A DNA stretch of 64,000 nt from Theocolax elegans (taxonomy: Eukaryota; Arthropoda; Insecta; Hymenoptera; Cerocephalidae). A program made the position numbers and the translations under genes. The stretch spans positions 8,890,827-8,954,826 of the forward strand of contig CM047430.1 of NCBI GenBank assembly GCA_026168455.1. Reading direction: 5' to 3'. The notes beneath the pieces are model-generated. The model made no database searches. It was not told the DNA's origin and worked only from the letters and a program-made list of their open reading frames with translations. Below, one piece after another: positions 46,014 through 58,006 of this stretch; the first letter of the stretch is position 1, and each line of letters starts with the position of its first letter.

Positions 46014-46950
46014 CAAATGTAATATTAAAATAACTTTTATAATTAGTATTCAATTTTTATTATTATAAATGTATATTATTTATATTTTTTGGTTGCAATT
46101 ACTAATATTCTTTTTTATAAAAGATTTTTAAAAATAAAAATAAATTGATAAAATATGAAAATAAATCTTTTAGCCAGAATTTTAATCTGAAAATTTTTTT
46201 TATAAATTTAATTATTACGTATAATTATTTGTTTGAAAGAATAATTGAATACATACGATGCATTAACTGAGTCTAGTAATTTTGTATGAAATTTTGAATT
46301 CTTCATCTCCCTTCCGTGAAACATCATGAAAAAGCATGAAATATATGTATAATGGTCAAAGAATAATTTTATATTCTAATTTTTGTTGTTGAAAATATTA
46401 TTCTGTTAGAAAAATAACACATTTGTTACTAGATTGATGTAGCTTCTTACAGAAATAGTGTGGAAATATTGTAAGTAATGATAATATGTGTTACTACGTA
46501 TTAAAAATAAAAATTAAAATTCCTTACTTCAGTGTAAGTTTTATCATGTCGATTATTTTTAATTTTTTTTAATTGTTTCAGTATTATTTAGAAATATGTT
46601 CAGTATCTATAAACTCCTGTGTAATTGACTAAGATTAAATAAGTATATACAATGTTGCAAATATAATACACTGTTATTTTTATTTTATTGATTGAAAAAA
46701 TTGATTGTAACTGAATATTAGGTTAATTAATTACACATTATATTATATTTTACAGTTTTATTCAATTAAATTGTAAAATTATAAATTTAAAAAATATATA
46801 AAAAATAAGTATATATTTAGTATAATTTCGACCGAGGGAGCGTTAGCGACCGAGGAATTGTTGCTAGTATTATATTATTATTATTATCATCCGTTGGAAA
46901 AGTCATTATTACTCGATTTTAAACACCTTTATTTTAATTTCATCAAAGTA
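46014..46950. other. AT-rich stretch, nothing recognised
   Basis: Very AT-rich sequence between family B and the palindrome. No supported feature. Confidence 0.5.
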
Positions 46951-48125
46951 CACTCACCACCACATGCTTTTGCCCACCCTACGCAAAAATCACTAAAGAT
47001 TAAAAGTTTTATTACTCAGGAGCAAAACATCGTAGCTCAAAAAATCCAACGCCATTCGAAAGAGCAGGTGAAAACCTTTAAAAAATGCTACTGTACAAGT
47101 AAAAAAGTTTAAATTTGAGTTTTTTATAAGTATTAAAAAGAGATGAAAAATTGCTAAAAATCATGCCTCTTTTTGATCCGCTGCAGATTTAGTTCCCATA
47201 ATCGTAGCTTAAAAAAACCAACGGGGTTTGAAAGGTAATTATTTTAGCTTTAAAATGAGGGGTCGAACGTTTTTTTAACCCACTTTTTACCGATGTTAGC
47301 GCATTTTTTATGAAAAAACACGCTTTTTTTGGAAATGGGAATATTTCAAAGAAAAAGAGAGATAGAGAAAAACTTCAAAGAGAAAAAAGATGCTATTTTA
47401 CTCACAGAATATAGATCTGCAGGTTAAAACGAGATTTGGACAAAAAATTTTTTTTCAATTTTTTAGCATATCAAAAAACTAAAAAAACCTTTAATTAAGT
47501 TGTAGACAATGTAGCATTCTTTAACTTAATGTTATTCTATTATTTTTAAATTAAATTTTCTAAACTTAATCTACAACTTAATTAAAGGTTTTTTTAGTTT
47601 TTTGATATGCTAAAAAATTGAAAAAAAATTTTTTGTCCAAATCTCGTTTTAACCTGCAGATCTATATTCTGTGAGTAAAATAGCATCTTTTTTCTCTTTG
47701 AAGTTTTTCTCTATCTCTCTTTTTCTTTGAAATATTCCCATTTCCAAAAAAAGCGTGTTTTTTCACAAAAAATGCGCTAACATCGGTAAAAAGTGGGTTA
47801 AAACAACGTTCGACCCCTCATTTTAAAGCTATAATAATTACCTTTCAAACCCCGTTGGTTTTTTTAAGCTACGATTATGGGAACTAAATCTGCAGCGGAT
47901 CAAAAAGAGGCATGATTTTTAGCAATTTTTCATCTCTTTTTAATACTTATAAAAAACTCAAATTTAAACTTTTTTACTTGTACAGTAGCATTTTTTAAAG
48001 GTTTTCACCTGCTCTTTCGAATGGCGTTGGATTTTTTGAGCTACGATGTTTTGCTCCTGAGCAATAAAACTTTTAATCTTTAGTGATTTTTGCGTAGGGT
48101 GGGCAAAAGCATGTGGTGGTGAGTG
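46951..48125. mobile_element. 1175-bp nearly perfect palindrome with TA flanks
   Basis: The left arm (46951-about 47505) starts CACTCACCACCACATGC. The right arm (about 47567-48125) is its reverse complement with only a few mismatches, and the loop is about 60 bp. TA lies at both outer edges (46949-46950 and 48126-48127). There is no coding capacity; open frames crossing the edges are chance. The structure suits a foldback/MITE-type DNA element with a TA target. Confidence 0.85.
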
Positions 48126-48127
48126 TA

Positions 48128-49640
48128 GCTTTAAATAGATTCAGAATTTAAGTAAATCTATATTTTTAACACAGGGCGCAACAGCGCCCAACGCAAGTAT
48201 GGGCGCGTAAGTCTTATTATACAGCTAACTCGGTCACCGTATTTTTACTTTCATTACCGTTTATTATATACTATTTATTTTCTTGAAATTTATAAAACAT
48301 CGCTTTCGCTATTTATTTATTTTTGGTTTACATCTAGTTTTGTGCGAATTAATTCACGCGTAATTAAGAAATGTCGCAATAAAGAAATTGGATGTCGATT
48401 TCCTTTACTCGATTTTTGCTTCTTCCCTTTATATTACATTACCCGTATATATCTATATTTACTTGGAAAAAAATTGAGACAGAGCGATGGGCGAATATAT
48501 AAGAGAGAAAGAAAGACATTCTTTTCCAGCCCGTGTAAGAATGCGTACAGAGGTAAAAACATAGTAGGAGAAGTTATTACGTGGCCTTAAAAGGGAGCAA
48601 AAGTGAATAATTCACCAATCTTTCTCGAGGGAAGCGGCACTCGTCTCCCAAGGACAATATCACTCTCTCTATCTCTCTCTCGTTCGCTCTCTGTCGTTGG
48701 TTCGCACAAGGCTGGCAGATTCGGCTGCTGCGGGATGATTCGGTAGTAGTCGTCGAGACAACCGACCGTAGAGCTTTGGCTCTCGGCGTGCTCGAGAGCC
48801 GCTATCGTACCGCGCGCCTGCGCAGAACGTACTTGTACGCGATACATCGATCTCGCATCGAGCGAGCGAGTCAAGTACCGCGGTGTTCAGGCTATAAAGG
48901 TTATCATGCTGTAAGCGTATATTGACCTGGTGCAGTTCAAGTCTCGGAGATGCTGTACACTTCCTCCAGGTGACTATTACCTCGTTCCTTCATGCGTTCT
49001 TCAACTAAGATATACGGTGTGACTTTCAGGTACAAACTCTCCCGCCGCCGCATCGCTGCTCGGAGCCGACTCACCCCACTCTCCTCGACGACGTCAACCT
49101 CGGTTACTGATATCCGCTCCGTCTATAGCTCTAGGTAAATACTTTGTCGCGGGGATTTCGCAAGTATGCGTATTCATTTATATAATGTTTAAAGAGGTTT
49201 GCTATACACGTTGTTTATGTATAGCAACCGAACCTCATTCTGCTCTATACTGTTCCTTGTACAGCTGTAGTGTTTACATACAGCTGTACATGTATTTCCT
49301 TTATCTTTGTCTTCTGCATATAGCTGTGTATCCTCTTCCTCGATCCTTACCCTCTTAATGCGTATCTGTACTCATTATGTTACTTGTTTACAGCTGTATA
49401 TTGGTTGGCGTTGGAGGTTCCATAGCGTTCCTCCTGAGTGGTGCCTCTTCGCGTAGTCTGCTATCCAGTGGAGCTAAGGAGGGTTCTGGAGGCTTCCTGG
49501 TTATCGCCTCCCTTGATGCATCCTGCCTGCAGTGTGAGACCCGGAGGAGCCCACCTGATATCATCTGAGCTCGCCCATGGTCCTCAACGCCAGGGCCACC
49601 TTAGTGTTAACTTGCGCCGTGCTTGGGATTGGGATATTAG
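48128..49640. other. Unassigned region, partly GC-rich
   Basis: It contains a small hairpin GGGCGCAACAGCGCCC (about 48177-48192), a CT-rich run (48662-48694) and GC-rich DNA at 48700-49130. On the minus strand the right end (to 49807) begins TGTGACAATCTGC, which resembles the start of family A-like LTRs, so part of this may be a diverged antisense LTR. The left boundary could not be placed. No ORF is supported. Confidence 0.35.
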
Positions 49641-50040
49641 ACTGTGAGGGTAGGTAGGGTTTAGTTAATGTGCGGGTAGGTAGCTAGGGTCAATATATAT
49701 ATGGGTAGGTAGGTTTATCTAGGGACTCGTATAGCTTGTACGGGTAGATAGGTGTTCGCCAGGGGTTCGGTAGCTGTCACTTGACATGTGCAAAGCAGAT
49801 TGTCACAGGTTACAAATAATGAGTTTTATGCGAGGGTGGATGTGAATGTTAAACGTGAAACTTGAGTGTGTGAGGATGGATAGGTGCATATATGTGTGTC
49901 TGGAAGTATATGTTGGTGTGTGAGGGTGGGTGCGGGTAGGTAGAAGTGTGTATTTATGTGTTATAGTGTATGTGTGAGGGTACGTGTGAATGGTTGGATA
50001 TGGGTGTATGAGCATGTGCGTGAGATACAGCATTATTAAA
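49641..50040. repeat. Degenerate G-rich GTGGGTAGG repeats
   Basis: Loose repeats of GGGTAGGTAG (49650-49755) and GTGTGAGGGTGGGTG words (49825-50020), ending with ATGAGCATGTGCGTGAGATACAG. That last phrase recurs near 53320-53345. Confidence 0.65.
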
Positions 50041-50380
50041 AATGCTCGCTATAAATAAAATTTGGATATAAAGGGTGACCTTTTTAATCATGTGTTTGTT
50101 ACTCTGGATTTATACTTTCTGGGATTTATATATACAGAGGATAACTGAATGTGAAACGTGAAACTTAAGTAGATGAGGATAGATAGGACCATTTATTTTT
50201 TTTTTTCATTGCACATACGCACTGAGTGTCGTGCTCGATCGGCTTGACCTATACCCACTAAAAACCACCCTGCTATGATGGAACTGCAGGGCTCCTCCTC
50301 TCGACTAATCATCCCCCCTCGGAAACCGCCGCGAGGCAATACGTCTCGCCACATTGGGACTCTCCTACGAAACTACCGAC

Positions 50381-51677
50381 TCACATTAGCGGGCGGCTGA
50401 TGTTATTGCCGCCTCTGCCGCCTTCCTCCTCCTTCTTTATGTGGTTCAGCCGTTCCACAATGGCAACTGCAAAGGTCACCACGGCATCCATATTGGACAC
50501 TGTTCTGTACGCATGAGCTATCCTCACAGCGACTATTCTGCAGGCTTGTCGGCATGCCGCACCATAGCTTTTGTTGCTACTTATCGGACCTGCCCAAATT
50601 GGAGCTCCATATAAGATTACAGAGCTTACAACTGTCGCTAAAAGGGCCCGGCGGGGTTGCTTCGGCCCTCCGATATTGGGCATTAAGCCCGACAGAGCCC
50701 CAGCTACTCTTGCCGCTTTTGTCCCTGCATTCAACAGATTTTCCTTGAACGATAGACACGCATACAAGGTGACACCCAGGTACCTCATAGTGTCTACCGA
50801 TCTTACAGACCTACCGTTTATGATAAAGGTAGCGTACCTTTCCACCAATAAACTGGTGGACGGCCAAGAGGGTTTACTTTTCTGTCTATTGAGACATCGC
50901 AAGCCATTGTTATGGCACGTATGAGTTCCTGGGCTCGCTCTTCCGGTGCTCCTTGCACTGTTACTTCTTCAAGAGTACAGAGAAACATCTCCCGGTCGAA
51001 CGTAGACAGTGGCCACCTCCTATATGTTGGCTTATTGCCCCGACCTGCTACTCTGTTGATCAGCTGGAGCTGGTACACGAGTGCTTGATGGTCGCTTCCC
51101 GTATAATGATCACTAACTTTCCATTCAGACCCTCCCCTCATCAATCTAGGATCGATGAAGGTCAGATCTATTATGGAGGACTTACCCGCTCTAGAAAAAG
51201 TGGGAACCGTTCCGGTGTTAGCAATCTCCAGCCCCAGTATCGCCAAGGCCTCGAGGAGTGCCCGACCTCTGGCGTAAGTTCTTGAACTGCCTCATTCCGT
51301 CGCCCAAGCGTTGAAGTCCCCTCCAATGACTACTGGCAGTCGACAGGACCGCGCGTTGGTGGCAATAGCATCAACGGATCCCAGGAACTCCTCGATGTTG
51401 TCACTGGGTGGGAGGTAGCAACTGTATAGTCATATACCTGCCACCTCCACCCAGGTGAAATTGGGGAGTGAAGTGGCCATTTTCCGGATACATGAAGGTT
51501 TCCGCATACCCAGATGGCCGCTCTACCAGTGGCATCACTCACCCAATTCGGCACACTGAGATCCCGATACTCCTCGCTGACGATGGCAATGTCGGCCTTT
51601 TATTCCCTGACCAACTGTGGCAGCAGGTCCTGAGCCACTGCACAGTGGTTTAGGTTGACTTGTAGCACCTTAACCAT
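50381..51677 (-). pseudogene. R1-like ORF2: endonuclease fused to C-terminal region
   Basis: ATG at 51677 opens VKVLQVNLNHCAVAQDLLPQ, the usual R1-type endonuclease start, with a TAA about 24 codons in and later shifts. The endonuclease C-terminus is readable (50902-51246: SIIDLTFIDPRL, VSDHYTGSDHQALVY). It passes at about 50838-50845 straight into post-RT sequence (IINGRSVRSVDTMRYLGVTL, SSVILYGAPIWAG). About 400-500 residues of RT are therefore absent. Lost function: target-primed reverse transcription. Confidence 0.78.
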
Positions 51678-52914
51678 TTTTGACAGGTGCTTCAACCCCG
51701 CGCGTGGCTATAGCCTTACTTGCCACGCAATCCACTGTTTTGTGGCCCTCTTGGCCGCACCGGAAACACCGCGATGATCGGTCAACTGCACTTTTGCAGT
51801 TCCTCGCGATGTGGCCAGTCTCATGGTACCGGTAACATCGCGAGACAGCCTCGCGAAGCCGAACCCTGCAGTTCATCCAGCCTATTTTCAGCTTCCCATT
51901 TTGCAGCAGCTTTTTTGCTGCTGCCACCGGTAGCCGAACGCTGGTTATTAGGGTGCCTCCGTAGGACCCTCTGAACTTTATTTCTGCAGAAGCACAACTT
52001 CTGACCCGATCACCGCGGAGATTGCCTCCGCTACTTCTTCCGTCGTGATAGCCTCGTCCATGTCCTTTATTAAAATGGAATCCTTGTGGGACAGTAGTTG
52101 GACCTCCGCTGTACCACCTAGCGTGGACGAGACCGCGGCCTGGAGTTCCGGAGCTGTGACTCCCGGCTTACCCAGCTCTATCAAGAGCTCGTCCTTTTTT
52201 GTGCGCCGGATATTCGAAACTGTCTCTCCGAGTGGCTTGAGGTTTGGAGCCGTTCGAATTTGTCTCAGGATGTCGGCGTAAGACCGCCCTGCCATCGCTT
52301 TGATCTTGATGGCATCTGGACGGACTGGCTTCAAGACCGCCTTCGGTCCTTTAACCACCCCAGCCGGCCCTCCGACATCCTTGGTCTGCTCCAGCTGCTT
52401 GCGCTTTTGGCCTGGTTTCTTGGCCTTGCATAAAACTGTTGCCCACTCGCGTGACTTCAGCTGGTCATTGTTGTTTCCGTTACTAGGTTCGACTGGTCCG
52501 GTATCCTCTTGGCTGGATGTTTTGCCTGTTTCTTACCCTTCGGCGGATTCTGTGGTGGAGAGGGTCTTTCCCTCTCGACCACCATATTTTGGCGCGCCTC
52601 TTTGCGAAGTAAGGCGACGTCTGGCACGTTCCATCTCGGCGCGTGCCCGCCGAGCTATCTTCGCTTCCTCTCGGGTGCTACGCGTTTCTTACCCGAGCAC
52701 ACTCACGTAGGGCCCTGCTGGTAGCCCTCGCCATAGACTTGATTTCCTTGTGGATATTGTTCTTGTTAAGAACAAACTTCATCAGGGTGTCTATTTTCTC
52801 ACGCAGATGGAGGAAACCTCTGTCAGCGTCACTCGACATCCCAGTCGAGGGCAGGTCACACGTAGCATTTGATGCTACAGAGTCCGAGTGACCAACCTCC
52901 ACAGCACTTACCAT
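51670..52914 (-). pseudogene. R1-like ORF1 (nucleic-acid-binding, CCHC knuckles)
   Basis: ATG at 52914 opens an acidic and then coiled stretch. A later frame (52358-51978) holds MAGRSYADILRQIRTAPNLK and a folded middle domain. The final frame (to 51670) has two knuckles: CYRYHETGHIARNC, where the second cysteine is tyrosine, and CFRCGQEGHKTVDC, intact. At least one frameshift separates the parts (near 51975, and probably near 52560). It would coat LINE RNA in the retrotransposition particle. Confidence 0.72.
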
Positions 52915-53219
52915 TTTAACGGTGTAAGATTGATCCCCCCCCCCAAAAAAAAATCCGTGGGACCAGCACTGACCACCGGGGCTTTCACCCGATCGGAATC
53001 AGTGGTGGGATTTGACAGGACTGCCATGCCCGCTTGGGGTAGCGTTGTTCAACCTCACTACCCATAATTGGTTTAAATTCGGGGTGCCTTCCCCTATCTG
53101 GTTTTAGTTCGCCCCGAATATTTGATTTTTTCGGTATCATCCATATCTGGAAAGCATTCCCCTATCCACCACCTGGGGAGGCGCCACGATGCGGGACCAG
53201 CAAACCCGGCACGGGAGAT
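52915..53219 (-). other. Probable 5' UTR of the R1-like LINE
   Basis: Moderately GC-rich, with a C/A run near 52936-52951. No ORF is supported. The 5' boundary of the LINE was not found. Confidence 0.4.
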
Positions 53220-53640
53220 AGGTGGATGTATGTGGTTTTGGAAGTGGATACAGGTGGAAGTGTGTGTGTATGAGTTGATGTAGATCTGTGAGGGTAGTTG
53301 TATATGGTTGGATCTGGGTGTATGAGCATGTACGTTAGATACAGAGTGATTCAAATATACCCGCTTTATGTTTGGGTTACCCTGTATATACGTATATACA
53401 TATATACGTGATGGGATTTATATATACAGGGAATATCGAACCCGAATCGCAGGCATAACTACTAATTTTGATTGTACATTTTGACTCGTGCGTGAGTCTG
53501 CGTGGGTGAATGAGAATATGAGACGGGAGTGTATGTGGATGCGTCGGTTTGGAAGTGGAAGTGGGGATATGAGAGTTGGTGTGGGTGAGTGAATGTAGAT
53601 ATGTCAGCATATATGTGATGATACAGAGTGATTTAAAACT
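53220..53640. repeat. G-rich degenerate repeats, two further copies
   Basis: Words such as GTGGATGTATGTGG, GGAAGTGGATACAGG and ATGAGCATGTACGTTAGATACAGAG occur at 53222-53350 and again, diverged, at 53480-53635. They relate to 49825-50035, so such blocks lie on both sides of the LINE. GGGATTTATATATACAG at about 53408 also recurs from about 50128. Confidence 0.6.
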
Positions 53641-55080
53641 ACCATCAAGTTTCCATATAGTTTTACATTACTATTACATATAAACAGAAGTTATATGATT
53701 TATTTTCTATACAGTGTACGTAATGTTCAATTTAATACACTACTCGGCTTTTAAAAATCGCATTTACGTCCACGATTTCAAAAAATTTCGTTCGACATAC
53801 TTGTCAGGGAATATTTTTTACTTTCACACTTCTACCGAAAACCACAATTTTCAAGCCGCAATTGGAGGTTGGCGAGCGAAGCGCGCAGCGGGTACCCCCC
53901 TAGTTTTATTTAAAAAGAATAAAAAAGATAAATTTCTGTTTTATTAGATTTGGAGAAATTAATTTCGCACAAATGAATATTGTTATAAATAATATTGTTT
54001 ATTTATTGCTGTAAGACATGGTAGGGTAAGAATTATAAATTATGTGTAATTTACACGGCTTTCTGAATACATGTGATATTTATTAAATACTTGTCGATTC
54101 CAATTTGATTTCAATACTTTCTATTGCGAAAGCTTTTTAGGAATTAAAAAATTAAACGAGTTATTGTTTTAAGTAGAAAAAGTTGTGTGTTAAAATTAGA
54201 TTATTAGTTATTAGATAACAATTGTAAAAGTGTGATCGGAATTACACTATTATGTACTACATATAATAAAATTTATTCGAATACATAAATAATAATTAAT
54301 ATAACAGGGCATATACTATTTGACAATAAATGTTTTATGTTTAACAGAATTCCTTGTTGATTCCAATTTGATTTCAGTACTTTCTATTGCGAAAGCTTTT
54401 TAGGCATTAAAAAATTTAATAAGTTATGGTTTTAGGTAGAATATTTTTATTACTCAATTATTAGTGAATTCTATAAATAAATATTATTAATTACAACTAA
54501 CAATATGCCTTTCTTTATTTTGTAAATGTTATAAAACATAAAATATTATAAATTGACTTTTAAATCATTTCAATGATTGTCAAAGAAATAAATAAAACAA
54601 CAAGCATGATTAAATTAGTTACTAAAAAATTATTTAAAACGATGCTATTTATTATATAAGTAAGTAATAACTACACTGTTATTGTAGCAAAAATTTTCAT
54701 AATCCATTCCTTAGTCCTCGATGTCGGAATCTTCTATTTCGCATTCCGAAATTGGAGGTTTATTTGTTAAAATAATATGTAGATTTTATTGACTCACTAA
54801 CAATCATAGATAAATAATTAACTTTAATGCGAAAATCTATGTCGTGTAGATATAATGTAAAAATAATAATTTCTATAATTTATATTTGTTCAAAATCAGA
54901 AAATGTTTCCAATGAAATTTAGGAATGAAACGTTATCTACTTTCATTCTGGTGGCAATGTAACATTATATTTGCAACTTTATCTTGGTTCGTAATGAATT
55001 TGTATAATTTATATTTCATATGATAGAAATAATACTTGTAATAAATTGACGATAATTTGTGATTTTATCACAATTAGGAC
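53641..55080. other. AT-rich region with a 90-bp direct repeat
   Basis: About 90 bp at 54092-54180 (TTCCAATTTGATTTCAATAC, then TTCTATTGCGAAAGCTTTTT) recur at 54358-54446 with a few changes, 266 bp apart. The open frame 53714-53947 is not recognised and is unlikely to be real. Confidence 0.5.
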
Positions 55081-56460
55081 ATTCTGAATGACTTCTTTTC
55101 ACGAGCAAGGAGCTCATAAAAGCTGCGAGCTCGTTAAAGTCAAACAAGGCATCAGGCCCTGACGGTGTGCCGGGTGAAATCTTGCGTTTCATTGCTACAC
55201 GGCGATCGTGCTCCTCGACACATTGAACGTGTGCCTGGTAGAGGGGGCCTTTAACAAGCTCTGGAAAACTGCTAAATTGGTCCTTATTAGTAAATGTAAG
55301 GGGGATTCCGAGAATCCGTCTTTCTACAGGCCCCTCAGCCTGCTTATCACGGATGGGAAGCTGTATGAGCTCATGCTAAGACCAAGACTATTGCAGGTGG
55401 TAAAAAACGCGGGCATTTTAGCCGACCGACAATACGGATTCCGAAAGGGACGCTCGATGATCGGAGCAATAGACGTATTCAAGAACATCTTTGACGCACA
55501 GAACCAGGACTTCGATGCGACCAGACCACTGGTCTTATTGGTGACGCTCGACGTCCGCAACGCCTTTAACTCGGCGAGGTGGGTTGATATCCTGGACGCT
55601 CTAGAAACAGCCTTCCGGATGCCTGACTACCTTGCCCGGGTTGTGAAGGACTACCTTAGGAACCGACACTTCATTTATGAGACTGTGGACAGACAAAGAA
55701 AGAGACAAATAACTGCGGGGGTCGCCCCGGGCTCTATCCTGGGGCCTGACTTCTGGAATATATTGTACGACGGCCTACTCCGACTGGATATGTCGTTGGA
55801 CACACCCCTCGTTGCCTACGCAGATGACATTGCCGTTATCATAGCAGCGCGCGACACTCGCCTGATTCAGCTCAAACTGTACCAGGTTCGGCGACGGGTT
55901 AACGAGTGGATAAAAGAGCTCGAACTTAAGCTCGCGCTGCAAAAGACCGAACTTCGACTACTAACAGAATTCACGGTGAGGTGGACTTCTATCTCACCCA
56001 GTTTCTGTCTGGACACTTCCGGGGCTATTGACACTGAATGGGTAGGCTTGCATCGCCACATTGCAAGTACTGCGGCTGGGCTTACGACCACGCTGAACAT
56101 ACATTCTTTACTTGCGAGGACCGAAAAGCGACGGAGACTAGAATCTGACACAGGAGCGATTAAGCCAGAAAACGTGACATACGTGAAGACGACGAACGCG
56201 GACAATATCGATGGATATCTGAAAGATTGAGCGAATGTATTTTTTGAGTATGAAAGAATAGAAGAGCGAATGTATTTCTGGACACGCAAAGGTAATCGCC
56301 CAGACTGGTGTCGGTGCGAACAGAGATATGTAGGTAGTTTGCTCCTACCGAGTTCCACACTCGGTGAATTGTCTGCTCTTGCGAGGGGGTGCATGATTTA
56401 CCGGTTTTGCGTAAAATGTCATTACCATAAACTCCAAAAAAAAAGAAATAGAAAATCATA
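55081..56460 (+). mobile_element. R1-like unit 1 (5'-truncated RT and tail)
   Basis: It begins within RT, runs through the C-terminal zinc motif and a short 3' UTR, and ends in an A-rich tail (about 56427-56470). From 55526 on it matches 60377-61315 almost exactly. Confidence 0.8.
55095..56230 (+). pseudogene. R1-like ORF2 reverse transcriptase, internally deleted
   Basis: RT blocks are KASGPDGVPGEILRF (about 55150), QYGFRKGRSMIGAID (about 55430), VTLDVRNAFNSARW (about 55540), GVAPGSILGPDFWNILYDGL (about 55720) and the catalytic YADDIAVII (about 55816). A frameshift lies near 55195. After LALQKTE the frame goes straight to sequence near the ORF2 C-terminus, so the post-RT region is largely deleted. 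The C-terminal knuckle C-x2-C-x8-H-x4-C (56062-56115) lies in a different frame from the RT, so the end is shifted. The same deletion is present in the copy at 60377-61083. Confidence 0.8.
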
Positions 56461-56655
56461 AAATAAGATGAAAATAAATACCCTTAGCAATACTTTACTA
56501 GTCTGTTTGAGATATATTGACTATTCTTACAAATACATACACCATTAGCATTAAATTGAATCAGCGCTATTCGGATATAGTTGGAAAACGTAAAAAATGG
56601 TTTACTACCCTTAGCAGTGCATTAAATATTAAGAAAAATCAATTTTATATTGTTA
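56461..56655. repeat. AT-rich inter-unit spacer
   Basis: Follows the A-rich tail and repeats at 61320-61499. It contains two CCCTTAGCA words. Its presence in both copies shows that the duplication includes sequence beyond the LINE tail. Confidence 0.65.
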
Positions 56656-58006
56656 GCACTTACAACTTGGCGGAATCCTGTTCTCAGATTTCCTGAGTTG
56701 GGAGAGGGTGAGTGACTCGGCCCCCAATTCCGAGGGTCCGATGTAGACCTCCTGCGATAGTGGAGGAAGAGGATTGCCACTAGTGCGCCTCGAAATCGAG
56801 TTGCTTCGTCGAGCCTATGTCGGCGATCAACTGTTTAACATGCAATATTTCTTGGTTACTATACGCTTGGTTATCGAAAATATGCCGTTAACGATTCTGC
56901 TATTCATCTGGGCGAACTCGTCAAGGGAGACTCTACCTAGGAAAGAAGGGACGGCCGCTAAATCAAAGTAGACATCCTTCGGGGTGTACTACGTGCAGCG
57001 TCAAAATACTGAGGCGGGCCTTTCGAGGTCTGCCTTGGGGCACATCCGGACCGAAGTAGTTTCTCATCCAGACGAGTCGCTGGGATGTCTCATAGAAGGG
57101 TGTCCCTTTCATCAAAATTCTCTTCGTATAAAGTCAGTAAGTCGAGATGTGATACACATCCGAACTGAAGGCTTTGCGTTGAGTGAGATGTTAAAAACAC
57201 CGTTGCGTACAAGCTTTTGCTTGTACGCATTTTTTCTCTCTTTCAAGGGATTTTTCGAACGGTATCCCTTGGAAGGCTTATGAAAGGATTGTCGAACGTT
57301 TTACCTTTCATAAGCAATAGCGTACAAGCCTTTTTGGTTTGTACGCTTTTTTCTCTTTCAGGGGATTTTTGAACGGTATCCCTTGGAGAGCTCGTGAAGG
57401 GAGTGACGAATGCTTTACCCTTCACGAACAGTCGAACGTTAGGCTACCTACCGCAAAAACTCCTCGGGGATCCGGGGAGTAATAGGGAGGCGTGCTTCGG
57501 CATGTCGACAGTTGGACCAGGATGACTTTACTCTGGTACGCAGGGACTGGGATCCGAGCCCCACGTTGGCGTACCTCTGTGTCGAAAGTGAAACGCCAGC
57601 GTGTCCCCAGTATTGGGTTGGACTCTGCGGGGTGTGTGGTTGCAAGCAGGCTTGACGGGTGAAGCGATTTGACCCGGATGCTGCTTATGTTCGAAAGCAG
57701 AAGACGGCGGGGAGCTAAACACCGCCGAATTCTTACCAAGAATTACGACTCTAGGCTAGCCGTGTAATGCGGTGGGCTGTAGTAAGGAGTTTTGGTACAC
57801 TTAGTGGCCTCTCATCGAGGTTAATCGATGCCGTTGGGGCTCTCATGAGAGCCTCACTTTTCGATGGGGAAACTCTAGGCACCATCGCCGACGAATGAAA
57901 CCGCCGAGCTGTGGGGCTTGTTGACGAGAGCTCCGGGGCAGCAAATACTGCGGATTGATGCGGTGATATTGCCCTAAGGAAAGACTCTAGGACAGTCATA
58001 GAATAC
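56656..58006 (+). repeat. R1-like 5' region, variant module
   Basis: It starts GTTAGCACTTACAACTTGGC like the modules at 58008 and 61501 and stays similar for about 250 bp, then diverges. It holds a duplicated stretch of about 130 bp (57195-57310 and 57325-57440). Each copy starts with a hairpin (GCGTACAAGC TTTT GCTTGTACGC in the first) followed by a T run. No ORF is supported. Confidence 0.6.

Larger units (their letters stand above)
50194..52914 (-). mobile_element. R1-like LINE with deleted RT
   Basis: On the minus strand the order is ORF1 (52914-51670), ORF2 start with endonuclease (51677 downward), a C-terminal RT-flank region (to about 50381), 3' UTR and a poly(A) tail (complement of the T run 50195-50206). 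ORF2 starts inside the ORF1 stop, an 8-nt overlap typical of R1-clade elements. The core RT domain is missing. Confidence 0.8.

Noticed and set aside
56466..56655. Telomeric or rDNA target of the R1-like units
   Set aside because: CCCTTAGCA words are not a TTAGG array, and I recognise no 28S rDNA sequence beside the tails.
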